A stretch of DNA of 64,000 nt, taken from the NCBI GenBank assembly GCA_033296885.1, contig MU863888.1:62001-126000 (forward strand). Direction: 5' to 3'. Origin of the DNA: Triangularia verruculosa. Taxonomy: Eukaryota > Ascomycota > Sordariomycetes > Sordariales > Podosporaceae. The position numbers and the translations under genes were made by a program. The notes beneath the pieces are model-generated. The model did not search any database and was not told where the DNA came from. It saw nothing but the letters and a program-made list of their open reading frames with translations. Position 1 is the stretch's first letter, and every line of letters begins with the position of its first letter. Positions 44,553 to 55,586 of the stretch are shown here, piece after piece.

Positions 44553-45676
44553 ATGCCTTCTACAAACACCAAGTCCTCCAAGCCCAAGCCTTCCGAGGTT
44601 GCTTCGGAAACGAAAAAGTACTACACACCCTTGATCAAACACGAATACGCGAACCGATGGCAGACCTGCTCCTACATCTGCCGTCAGCCATTGATAGATA
44701 TCCAGTTCGAGGACAGGCCCCCTAGCGTGACACCCCCCATCTTCTGTAAGCAGGACGACGACGCTCCACTGCCGGACACACCATGTCATACAGCATGCTA
44801 ACCCGAACTTAGACGTGTCCACCGGCGACCCGGTCGACATGACCATCAACTGGCAGGCCCAATCGGGGACTTCTATCCCCTTCATCTGCGCGGCCAACGA
44901 CAGGCGCCCCGGCGGAGACTGGGAGACCGGGGCAGTTGGTTATGAAGAACGCCTCTGCCGGCGAAGCACCCTTGCAGCAGCCTTGGCTACCCCGGGGCAG
45001 GGTTCTGACCACAACGACCACTATCCCATCCCCATCTGCGCCGGGATCATGTCTCAGGATGTTGGTAGGTGTTCTGACCCGTAACTTGGGTTGCGGCTTC
45101 TGACTAATACCGCTCGCAGTCGTCTTCCGAGGCCCACACGACAAGTACGAGAAGCTCCCGCTGGAGCAATGGCGATCTCTCCCGGTTGTGTCTGTCCCGC
45201 CACCAAGGTGGCCCAAACTGACGCAGAACGGCACCAAATACTCGTTTGCCGACGAGCGCGAGATGGTCAGGGACAAAATGCGAGGAGCACTTCGTATCTG
45301 CGCATACTACCGCTACGATACTGTCGTGATTGGGGACTTTGGATTGGGCAATGGCTACCGGAATCCACCACAGGAGCTAGCCGAGCTCTGGCGGGAGGTG
45401 TTCCTTTACGACCCCGACCTCCGAGGCCGTATCCGATGCGTCATGTTTGTCTTTGAGGACCCCGCGCAAAGCACCATGCAGCTCATCCTCGACGAAATTG
45501 CCAAGAAGGCCAAAGGAGGCTCCTCGAGCAAGAAGACCAAGGGCAGCTCAAGTTCATCCAACAGCAACTGCCCCACCGACTTTCAGATATTCAACCAAGT
45601 ATTCGACAACGGAGAGGTTCAGAGAGTAATTGCGATACCGGACGCGAGATACGGGCTGGACAATCTTCTTGTCTGA
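44553..45676 (+). CDS. Macrodomain-like poly(ADP-ribose) glycohydrolase homologue (TIGR02452/DUF2263 type)
   Basis: Exons are 44553-44745, 44813-45064 and 45120-45676. Introns are 67 nt (GTAAGC, GCTAAC, TAG) and 55 nt (GTAGGT, GACTAAT, CAG). The product is 333 aa. The core matches the microbial-type PARG family: Asn93, Gly98-Gly99-Asp100, then seven residues to Tyr108-Glu109-Glu110, followed by the family hallmark LCRRSTL (112-118). Typical enzymes read GGG-x6-8-QEE, so the third Gly is Asp and Gln is Tyr here, while the two Glu are kept. Downstream VFRGPHDKY and a region with RICAYYRYDTVVIGDFGLGN complete the fold; family members end in a similar GxxxGNP-like loop. A Ser/Lys-rich insertion sits near residue 280. 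Expected role is removal of ADP-ribose from proteins or nucleic acid; activity is not proven. No targeting signal. Confidence 0.85.
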
Positions 45677-48500
45677 GCTCCTGTTTCTTTCACACTGTCC
45701 AAAAGGCGTTTGGGAGTTTGGTTGGTCCAAAACCATTTGCGGATTATGCCAGCATTTGTGGGAGTTGCGCAACAAAAACTCCGTTGTTTTCTGCTATCAA
45801 GGGTTCACGATGGATTCTCTCTCAATTTCTATTCTTTTTTATCCTGTTCCATCACATCACAGCATTGCTGGATTGGCAGCTTGGCTGTAGGCGTTGGCCA
45901 CGGTGGGGTTGGTCCCCAATCATGAATCATATCGTCCTAATATCAGTGTGTTTTTCAGAGCCAAAATAATACCACATCTACGCTCACACTACTTACTGCC
46001 CCTGTTTACTTGATTACCCCGTGTCTCCCAGGAATCCTCACGTTGCTGGCAGCAGCACACAGCCCAACAGACGGACGCCACCTACCGAGCTGTCACAGAG
46101 CACCGAGAGCCTGGACCTTGGGTCGCGGGCCGAGCAGGTTTTCCTGACCGGGTAGACGGCAATGGTAGTACCATGGAACCAGGACATGGCAGTTGTGCGG
46201 ACGCAACCCCACCCTTGCCGATTTGGCAGGTCTGCATGCTGGCTCGACATCACCGTGTGGCTACTGGCTGTCACAAACATCTTGGTCATAAACATGGGCA
46301 ACACAAGACTTCGTGGTCTGCATTCTGGAGGGACACAAGGTGATTGGTGTCAAAAGGAAACCGGGCAAGAATGCGCGAGATATCCCCTCCAAGAGACCCA
46401 TGGTGGTGGCGACCACAGAACTTGCATGCTATGTGAACCTTCGCCGAGCCTCCTGATTTGGGATGGGACTGCATGCGGCTTTCTCTTGCAGTTATGCTGA
46501 AGCGAGTAGTCCAGCAACAGAAGGGATATCATTCAATAGCAACCCCGGGCAAGCCACAATCCCCCGTCCCGTGCGCATGTGATATCGAAGTCCTGACGGA
46601 GGGGGGGATACACATCGTTCGACAGGCCAAAGTCCCGAGCGAATAGGAGAAGGCGGTGTGAAGCCAAGGAGGCTTGTCATGTTTGCTCTTTTCTGGACGT
46701 ACATCTACTTTGGTTACATACATGGCAGCTGTGCATGGATGGGCTTGGCTTTTAGCTGGACAAGGTGAGGTGCATTGCATATACGCTAGCGCCTCCAAGC
46801 AAGGCATCTCGAGGGGAAGGACGCAGATATCCGCTTCCGTGCCACAACCTACCTTATCTTCCCTTCCATCACACACCATAGGTATGCGTACCTCAGCCCT
46901 CTTTTCTCTCTCGGTCTTCGGGAGCCGGCGTATCCCCGGGATCCAATCTTCTTTTTTTTCTTTTTCCCCTTTACGAGTACTCTTCTTTCATTTGTCCCCC
47001 TCTTCGCTTTTCTATCTCTCAGACATGCGTGCTGGCTCTCTCGGACAAGAACAACAACACGGTGCGTCATTCTCGTACGAGAAAACAAGCCCCCCTTCAA
47101 CCCGAATTGCGCACCCTTTTCTTTTTTCCTTGTTCAAGAATCATCTGACAGCAGCCCCCCCCCCCTCTCTTCAAGTTCAAACCAGGATAATAAAAAAGCC
47201 ACGTTTGATGAGACAAAGGTCCCACAAATGTGCTTCTGTATCCCGTCCCACCAAAAGGGAGGAAGTGAGTCGATAGCCGCGTGCGTGTGTATGTGTGTTG
47301 TGTAAGTGTAATCATTGCACAAAACACACCCATCCACCCATGCGAGCATATTTCTTTTTTTTTTAGAAAAAAAAAAACTCTTAAGCTTTTTTAAAATAAA
47401 GATTCGGTACCGCACTATATGGAAGTGCGGTTGGGAACAGGACAAATGTCTGAGATCGAGTGCCACAGATCGTAAACAGCGGGAAAAAGGCTTTACCGCT
47501 CTTCACACACACATTTCTCCATTTTACAAGTTAACGACAGAGATGGCGCTGGTTGTTGCTGCATCATCATCATCATCATCATGAACAAAACATCAGCTAG
47601 AACATCTGCATAGCTGCCCAAAACCATAAACTAGAACATCCAGCTGCCCAACACGCAAAAAGACAAAGAAAAAGAAAAAGAAAAACATGTTTTAGTTTCA
47701 GACAGAAGAAGAAAATAAGAAAAAACAACCCTTCCATGTCGCACCCCCCAATCCATCTTCACATTACAGTACCCCCTAGGCTTCTATGCTCATCCCGCCC
47801 TATCCCGTCCATACACTAAAAAATTCCACCATCACCTCCCCTCACCACCGACCTTGCTTCAAGAAGGGCTCCAAAAAGAAGGAATTCATCTTTTTTTTTC
47901 CTTTTCCTTTTCCTTTTCCTTTTCCGTTTTCGTTTTTTTTCTTTTTGCCAGCCATGATCCCCGGCAGGCAGGCAGGCAGGCAGGCCAACCAACCAGCCAA
48001 CACCCTCACTTTTTCCACACAGGCTAATTACTGCACTTATTCCCATCATCCACCAATCCCCAACTGCAGTATCGGCAGCTAGTATCAGATTTTTGATATC
48101 CCTCACATCTCAGATTTTTGTCTGTTGTTTGTTGGTGGGTGCTAGCGACCAATGAGATGGGGACAAGACACAGCTACATGAAAAGAAAAAAAAGTCTCGG
48201 CTCGGCTCCTGATTGAGAAAAGATGTCAGAAAAAATTGTAAGAAGGAGATGAGCCGAGACTATTGCTGCCGAGGTGGTCTACCCGAGAGCCGAGAGAGAA
48301 GAGGGGAGGGAAGGGGAGGGGAGTGATGCCGCCTGTTCTGGATTGTGAAGAGGGGAATAAGGGAAAAGAATGGCAAGATGAGGAGAGGTAAAGGTGGAGG
48401 GAGAATGGTGTCTGAGTACCTAATAAGATAGGAAGAAGTAATCCGTAGATGGGCAGTTCACTCAGTACTCCTGAACCAAAAATCATGACCACTTCACTCC
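45677..48500. other. Intergenic, simple-sequence rich
   Basis: About 2.8 kb after the PARG-like gene. No gene recognised; open frames up to 200 codons lack motifs. It contains (CAT)n at 47562-47582, CCTTTT repeats at about 47900-47925, GGCA repeats near 47966-47983, and many T and A homopolymers. Confidence 0.5.
47562..47582. repeat. (CAT)n microsatellite
   Basis: Seven CAT units, uninterrupted. Confidence 0.85.
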
Positions 48501-48638
48501 TCACACGAATAGGGCTCGCTCACCCCAACTTCCCACTCAACTTACCCAATTTATTCCAAAGCTACCTTACTCCAAACACCCCAACATCTCACTCTCACTC
48601 CAACAACATCTCACTCACAATCACCTCTCACATACCTA
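48501..48638 (-). repeat. Repeat A, copy 2 (downstream flank of intact 5S)
   Basis: Reverse complement aligns with 25817-25945. Relative to the 5S gene it lies about 80 bp past the 3' end, whereas in copy 1 it precedes repeat B. Confidence 0.8.
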
Positions 48639-48718
48639 CCTTTTATCTACCTACCTACCCTTGGTTAAACATCCGTAGCCAAAAGACTAAAAAGTGTAGA
48701 TGATGCAGAGAGACAAAA

Positions 48719-48837
48719 ACATACAACACCAGGGATTCCCCAGTGGTCACCCACCTGAGTACTAGTCTGGCGGTCAATTGCTTAACTAGGGGAGAGCGGA
48801 CGGGATCCCGTGTATTCAACTGCCTATGGTCGTATGT
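48719..48837 (-). rRNA. 5S ribosomal RNA, intact
   Basis: On the minus strand it starts ACATACGACCATAGG and contains GGGATCCCGTCCGCTCTCCC, AGTTAAGC, GACTAGTACTCAGGTGG, GTGACCACTGGGGAATCCC and TGGTGTTGTATG. Length is about 119 nt, close to fungal 5S. The internal box A/intermediate element/box C region looks intact, and the transcript would end at a T5 run just downstream. The upstream element TTTAGAGGCG lies about 30 bp before the start, where dispersed Neurospora-type 5S genes carry a TATA-like box. A single dispersed copy is usual in Pezizomycotina. Confidence 0.93.
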
Positions 48838-48960
48838 GCTTGTTCTTGTTGGAAGACGCCTCTAAACACCTTGGAGGAAAGCTGAGAAACAGGCAACACA
48901 TCCCGATCTTGCTTTGGCTAGAAAACAGGGGGCATGTCCCACACTACAACCACAACCGCC
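48838..48960 (-). repeat. Repeat B, copy 2: upstream flank of intact 5S
   Basis: Directly adjoins the 5S 5' end; aligns to 25946-26092. Conservation of about 120 bp upstream exceeds the small promoter element and indicates duplication of a larger unit or selection on an extended promoter. Confidence 0.8.
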
Positions 48961-49205
48961 TCTCCCCGACCCAAATGAGAAGAAGACAGATGGGTAACAA
49001 ACAGAAAGATATCATTTTTCATAAAAAACATCACCACTACACCCTAAATAAAGAGTCATCACCCCTCCCACTTCCTACCCATCCTTGCCCGTCATAAACC
49101 AACCCCCTTTCCCTGCCATCCCATCCTATACTAAAGCCATAACCCCCCTTCTTCACCATCCATCCCACCACCAAACCCCATTTGTCCAGAGCAATCCCCC
49201 AAACC

Positions 49206-52200
49206 CTACCTAGGCCGATGAGTCAAGTTACTACTCGCACTACTCACACTCCCACTACTCCCCAACCTCTCCGGCTGCTCCCCCCCTTCCTTCCTCACCG
49301 TCCCTCCCCCCATCCCTCCCCCCATCCCCGGCCCAAAAACCCTCGTCGTAGTCTGCTCCGTACCCCCCCTCTGCAACTGCCCCGACTGTTGAGCCTGCTG
49401 CTGCTGCTGCTGTCTCCCCTTGACATACTCCTTATTCTCAATCGTCACACTCTTGGTCATATGATTCACCTTATATACCCCCACCAGCCTCGCCGCCAGC
49501 TCAAACATATTATTCCGCAAACTAATCACAATAAACTGCGCATTCTTCGTCCGTTCCTTGATATAATTCGCCACAATCGACACCTTTTTCCCATTACCAC
49601 CACTGTGTTAGTATTGCCCAAATTTTATTTTATTTTTTTAAAAAAGGGGGCTTACATTTCGAAAATCCAACGCAGCATCAATCTCATCCATGACATACAG
49701 CGGCGTCGGTTTATAATGATGCAGCGCAAACACCAGCGCAAGCGACGACAGCGTCTTCTCCCCACCAGACAAATTCGAAATATTCTTCCACGATTTCTTC
49801 GGCGGCATGACCGAAAACAAAATCCCTTCGCTGAAAGGGTCGAGGGAGTCGACTAGTTCCAGCTCGGCGTTGCCGCCCATGGTGATCATCTGGTACATTT
49901 CTTTTAGCCGGAGAGAGATAGTCGAGAAGCCCTCCATGAACCCTTCCAGTCTCAACCGGCGGAGGTCATCGCACCGCTTCTTGGCCGCGTCGCGGGATGC
50001 TACTGCCGAGGCAAGGTCCTGAGACCGGGCCGCGTGTTCTTCCACCCTGCGCCTGTACTCGGCCAGGACCCCGAGGTCGACGTTGACGTTTTGCGTCTTT
50101 TCCTCTAGCACGGCGATCTCCCCCTTCAGCGTCTTTTCTGACATGTCGGACAGCTCGTCGCGGGTGTACCGCGGGAGTTCTAGCGGGTTGGAGGCCGGGT
50201 TGGGGCCGCGGCCGGAGCCGAGGAAGGTCGCTTCCGCTTCTGCTTGGAGCTGGGCGGCCGGGTCTTCGTCGTCGTCCGAGTCGGTGGCGTCGCCCATGGG
50301 GGAGTCACCTTCTGCGTCGAGTTCGGGTTCGCCTTCGGCATCCTCTTCTTCCTCGTCGTCGTCGTTGCTGCCTGGGGTCTTGGGTCGGGATTGAGGTGCG
50401 ACGGGCTGGGTAGGTCTGCCGGACTCAAGGTCTTCGATGTTTTGGAGGGAGAGCTTCGAGAGTTTGTTCTCCCAGTACGCGAGCTGTCTTTGGGTCTCTT
50501 TGAGGACCTTTTGGTTCTCCTCGAGCTTGTTGCGCATTTCGATTTCAACAGCGCGGGTGGCATTCAGCTCGGCCGTCTTCTCGTCGAGATCAGCCTTGAG
50601 GGTGGAAAGCTCCTCCTTTTTGGCGGCGAGGGCTTCCTTTGCCTCTTCGACTCTGGATGTGTAATCCTCGGCCTTGGTGCCCTGGTTTTCGATTTCCTCT
50701 TCCAGTCTCTCGAGGTCACGATTGGCAGCCTCAAGCTCCTTCGAGGCCTTTGCGTGATCCTTCTCGAGCTTGACCTTTTGCTTCTCCGCCTTGACCTTGC
50801 GGACCTCGGCATTGGAGACCTCCTCGTTTTGAGAGCGAATCTCCTCCTTGAGGTTGTCCACCTTGGTACGCTGCTGCCGAAGCTTTTCACCACCGACTTC
50901 CATGATCTTGTCCTGCAATTCCTTGATCTCGTCCTCAACACTGGATGTCTCCCCGTGAAGCTTCTCAATCTCCTTGTTGAGCTTGGCAATCTCCTTCTGC
51001 AAGACAGCCACGCGGTTGTCGTCGGTCTGGGAAGGCTGATGCTCCTTGCTGAGCTCCTTAATTCTGCGCTGAGCATCTACCAAATTCCTCGCCGAGCTCT
51101 CAATCTCGAGATTGATCTTTTGCATCTTGGTATCAAGCTGAGGAATCTGCTCCTTGAGAGAGCGGAGACGAGCTTCAAGCTCACGCTGGTGCTCTTGGAA
51201 TTCTTGGAATCTTTGCTCAAAAGCATCACGATCAGCCTCCACCTTGTCGACCTGCTCCTTGCTGATCTCAGCCACCAGCTTGGACGACATCAGTCCCTTC
51301 TTGACCGTCGTACCACCACCAGACATAGTGCCAGACTTGTCGATCAGCTCGCCGGCCAGAGTGACAACACGCCATCTCTTGGCACCGTAGGCAATGCGGT
51401 TGGCCTGAGCGAGATCATCGGCAACCAAGGTATCCTGAAGCGCGTGGTAGAAAGCAGGACGGAACTTCTCATCCTTGGGCTGGACCAGATCGAACAGACG
51501 GGGTGCATCCTCAGGCGTCTTGATCGGTGAGAAATCACGGACTCTCAGCTTGTCCAAGCACATAAAGTTACCGCGACCCAAGTTGGTCTTGCGCAGGTAT
51601 TCAATGCACTGCTGACCAGCCTCGACGGTATCCGTGACAAAGTTGTCCAGCTGACCGCAGGCCGTCGAGATGGCAACGTCGTACTTCTTGTCAATAGCGC
51701 CGAGGTTGCCAAGACGCCCATGGAAGCCGTCAATGCGACCGGACTCCTTCATACGCATGAGCGCAGTCAGCACATTGCCCTGGGTCTTGGTGGCGGAAAA
51801 GCTTGAGCGAGCCTCATCCGCCTTTTGCCGCAAGTTAGACAGCTTGGCGCGGAACTTTGGCTCCTCCTGGGCAAGCTCCTCCAGCTCAGCAACCACCCTT
51901 CTCCCCTCCTTCTTGAGCGCATCCTTCTCGGCCTGGCACGCCTTGAACTCCTCCGCCTTGGCCTCCTGAAGTTCCTGAATGGAAACAATCTTGGCCTCCA
52001 TCTCCTCCAGCGCGACGCCACCAGCCTTGGCCTTCTCTTCCAGGATCGCCAGCTCACTCTCCGCCACCGCGATGGCAGACTGCTTCTGGTTGATCTTCTC
52101 CTTCCAGGGCTCAAGTGACTTTTGCTTCGCCGCAATTTGGTCAGACAAGTGCTGGGTTTTTCCCTTGAGGCTGTCACGGATTTTGGTCAACTCCTCCTCC

Positions 52201-54095
52201 TCTTCCTGGATCCACCTTTCGATGTTTTCAATCTCGGCAGCGCGCTTCTCGATATCCTCTGCGCACTCCTGAATCGTCTGGTCTGCCTGTTCGGCCGAGT
52301 TCTCCGAGTTGGTGATGGTCTTCTCAAGCTTCTTACGCTTGTCGGCCAAGAACTTTTTCTTTTCCTCAAACTTGACGCGCTCCTGCTCGAACTTGGCCAT
52401 CTCCTTGATCAACGCCTGAGTTTCCTTCTCCTGAGCCTCATACTCCCTGTTGCCCCTGGAGTGGGCCTTCTCGAGCTGCTTGATGATATGCTCGCTGCCA
52501 TTGTGCTTCTCCAGCTCGGCATTGAGCTGTTCCTGCATCTGACTGATGGCCTCGTCCGTAACAGCAAGGTTATCCTCGCACTGGCTGATGTAGAGTTGGT
52601 ACAGAGCAGACTGCTTCATGGCAAGTTCATTCTCGTCACGGATGAAAGCCAAAGCCTTGTTCTTCTTGTCCTCGAGGCTCTGCTTTTCCTTCTCAACGTG
52701 CTGAACACGGCCGCTCTTCTCCAAACAGATTTCATTGAGTGTCTCAACCTCGGCAGCTGACTCCTCAATGGGTGTCTTGTACTTGGATGTGCCAATGATG
52801 TCCTCAAGGTACTCGAGAAGACCATCGTCATGCTCATTGGCAGCCTTGGCCTTCATCTGGGCGATAGACTCGACTTCACCCTGTAAGATCAAGAAACGCT
52901 TGTGGTCAAGATCAACCCCGCGATCCCGGAGCAGTGTCGTGACGGTCGTGAAGTTGGAAGTCTTTCCGTTGATGTAGTAGGAACTGGAGTTGTTTCTGAA
53001 CGCCTTGCGGGAGATGACCAGATCTGAATCAGGGATGACCTCATGACCTCCGCCAGGAAGGTCCATAACTTCCCGGAAATGTACGGCAACTTCACAGTAC
53101 TCCAGGTTTGGATACTTGGCCGAGTTGTGGATGAGCGCAGAGATCTTGCCCTGTCTCATCTTGCTTGCCCTGAAACCGAACACGAAGAGCAGCGAGTCGA
53201 TAACGTTGGACTTGCCGGAACCGTTGGGACCGACGACCGAAGAGAACGAGGAATGGAAAGGCCCGACCTCCTGCTTGCCGGCATAACTCTTAAAGTTGGT
53301 GAGAACAAGATAAGTGATGACAATGCGCGGCTTCGGGCCGGTATCCTGCACCACGGGGATCTGCATTGTTCGTGACTTGAGCATAATGTCCATGGGCTTT
53401 TCGAGAACGGTATCCATGGGCTTGATCGGTTTGATTGGCGCAATCACCGTGTCGTCCTGTTGCGAGCTTGGCGGGGCGTTGTTCGTCGCCGAAGTGATAT
53501 CGGTAAGCGGGGCATCGCGAAGGAGCTGTGTGGATGGCGACACGGAGGCCTTTGGAGATTGGGTTGGGGCGTTCAGTTCGGGGGCCGGTGTAGGTGTCTT
53601 GCTTGCGCGGGGAGCGACACTCTTTGGTGGTCTTCGGGCAGGCTTCTTCGCGGTGGATGGTGGCGGTCCAACCGTGTCGTCGGCTGGCGCAGCACGTTTC
53701 TTCGTTGTCGATGGTGGGGGCCCAACCGTGGCATCATCATCGACTTCGACGGCTGAGGCCGCAGACGCTACACTTGCGATTGACTGGTCGGGATCTACAT
53801 TCTCGGTGCTCTCGATTACAGGCGGCGCAGGAGGGGGTGCCGCGGGCGCAAGACTCTTCTTCGGCCGGCCTCTGGGTTTCCTCACCGGTGTCTCGGCGGG
53901 TGCAGCTGCGACTTCAGTAGTAGTGGTCCTCCTCCGGCCTCCTCTCCTCTTTTCTACCGGCGCCGGTGTGTATTCCTCCTCCTCGTCCTCCTCCTGCTTG
54001 ACTTTTGGGGACGCGTCGCCCAGTTCATCCTCGGAACTCTCGACAATAGTGGTGTTGCGCCGGGTCGCAATCCGGCGGGACTGTCGCGTCGACAT
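49206..54095 (-). CDS. smc4: SMC4, condensin core ATPase
   Basis: Pairs with Smc2 in condensin to compact mitotic chromosomes. Exon 1 is 54095-49656 and exon 2 is 49583-49206, with a 72-nt intron (GTAAGC, TACTAAC, AAG) joining as DFRNVSIVANYIKERTKNAQ. The product is 1605 aa. A disordered N-terminus of about 240 residues contains basic RRGGRRR and AT-hook-like RKPRGRPKK. The Walker A motif GPNGSGKSN is near residue 289. Coiled coils flank the hinge (FHGRLGNLGAIDKKYDVAIS). The C-terminal ATPase has NLSGGEKTLSSLAL and Walker B PLYVMDEIDAALDF. An acidic insertion lies at about 1245-1282 within the second coiled coil, and a Gln- and Gly-rich tail of about 70 residues ends the protein. It shares a promoter with MCB boxes with the ELYS gene. 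Confidence 0.97.
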
Positions 54096-54632
54096 ATTTG
54101 CGGTTTCAGTGCTACAAAATCAAAAAGAAATCAAGAAAACCAACAAAACGCGCCCGGCAGATCTCGCACACAAACCGAAAATGCGCTGGTCGTCGTCGAT
54201 TATTTTTTTGTGTCGAGGTTCGTTTCAGTCCAAAAGTCGCTGCGACAAATCCCAAAGCTCAGGCCCCGCTTTCCCCGGTTGTCGTCTGTTGACATTGACT
54301 GATTGTAAACAAATCAGAAGCCACAGCTGCCTCTCCCCGCCATAGCCACTAGCCACCCAGCTCTAGCCACAATTGATTACCACACGCGTTCTTATCACGC
54401 GTCTGAATTGACTTTAACGAAAACACGCCATCCCGTGACACTTTTCTGTTTAACGGCATTGTCAGCTCCACCACGCCCCGATAGACAAGCTAAACACAGG
54501 CCCCTGATGCAAATTTCATGAATCAATCGGGTCGGTCGCACGTCGTCGCATCTGAAGCTTTATCGAGCTTTTGACCTTCCCACTGTTTACATTCCAACCT
54601 TTCTCCATCCACCACCCCCCACTACCGCGAAA
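54096..54632. promoter_or_regulatory. Divergent promoter, SMC4 / ELYS gene, with two MCB boxes
   Basis: A 537-bp region. ACGCGT occurs at 54384-54389 and 54397-54402, 13 bp apart. ACGCGT is the MluI cell-cycle box bound by MBF at the G1/S transition, fitting a condensin gene. Confidence 0.6.
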
Positions 54633-55586
54633 ATGAACATGCTCGACTTCACCCACTTCAACGCGGCCTTCCCAACCGACGGGCCAACCCCCTACGACTC
54701 CACCTTCGCCCGCCAAATCGAGACATTCCGCAAGTCCTTCGACGGCGACCTCTTCATCGACCGAGTCCTCCGTGCCTTGGGGATCAAAGATGGTCTGTCC
54801 CCCTCCCCAATGTCTCTCTTCACCATCCAATTTACTAACATAATCTCAGCATCAAAAGTCTACCCCCCACACTCCCCCGCCGCCCTGCGCTCCCTCCACA
54901 ACCAAATCATCACCTCCTCCCCTCACATCTCGCCCCACGCCCGCCTCTCGGTCCTCTTCTACCTCCTCCTCGACTTTGACGAGAAGCGCGGACCCCGCAC
55001 GTCGAACCTCGCCTCGTCCCTAGCCGAAGAATCCGGTCTCCCGGCCAACTACCAGGTCCTCATGCGCGGGCTCTGGCACATGGACCGCTCCGAGTTCAAG
55101 TTCGCGCTTGAGCACCTCTGCCATCCTTCTCTGCCGAGCGAGTTCGCGGATGATATTATCGCCGTGTTGGTCAAGCATGCGAAGAAGACGGAGGATGATT
55201 ATTCGTTGCCGTTGGCGTATTATCACACCGTGCAGCCTGTGTTGAAGACGAGTGAGAGTTTGGAGCTGTTGTTTGGGGCGCTGGCGAGGACGAGTGTGAT
55301 GGAGGCGTTGTATTTTACGAGGAAGTGGCCGGAGGTGACGAGGAGGGGGTTGTTTGAGAGGTTGGTGGGGAGTGTGATTGAGGGGGGCGAGAGTGTGGGG
55401 ACGAGGGGGATGGAGTTGGTGAGTTTGCCGTTGGAGGGCCAGGAGGAGGAGTGGTTTAATGAGTTTGTGGGAGCGAGGGAGAAGGGTGGGAGAGGGGGGA
55501 AGAGTGTGAGGGCTGTGAGGGTGATGAGGGAGGTGGTTACGGGAAGGGGGCTGGAGCAAGTCGGTGTGAATGGGGTTGGGTGGTGA
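54633..55586 (+). CDS. ELYS-like domain nuclear pore assembly protein
   Basis: Exons are 54633-54792 and 54850-55586. The 57-nt intron (GTCTGT, TTACTAAC, CAG) is a multiple of three and stop-free, so the unspliced frame is also open. Splicing gives IKDASKVYPPHSPAALRSLH, which fits the family far better than the retained form. The product is 298 aa. It is built of alpha-solenoid helices (ARLSVLFYLLLDFDE, YQVLMRGLWHMDR, FALEHLCHPSLPSEFADDII), as in the fungal ELYS-domain proteins related to the ELYS/Ely5 nucleoporin, which binds the Y-complex at the nuclear envelope. The C-terminus is basic and Gly-rich. Divergent from SMC4. Confidence 0.85.
   Translation: MNMLDFTHFNAAFPTDGPTPYDSTFARQIETFRKSFDGDLFIDRVLRALGIKDGLSPSPMSLFTIQFTNIISASKVYPPHSPAALRSLHNQIITSSPHISPHARLSVLFYLLLDFDEKRGPRTSNLASSLAEESGLPANYQVLMRGLWHMDRSEFKFALEHLCHPSLPSEFADDIIAVLVKHAKKTEDDYSLPLAYYHTVQPVLKTSESLELLFGALARTSVMEALYFTRKWPEVTRRGLFERLVGSVIEGGESVGTRGMELVSLPLEGQEEEWFNEFVGAREKGGRGGKSVRAVRVMREVVTGRGLEQVGVNGVGW

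Noticed and set aside
46674..47276. 200-codon open frame downstream of the PARG-like gene
   Set aside because: Unrecognised, runs through simple pyrimidine-rich sequence, no supporting exons.
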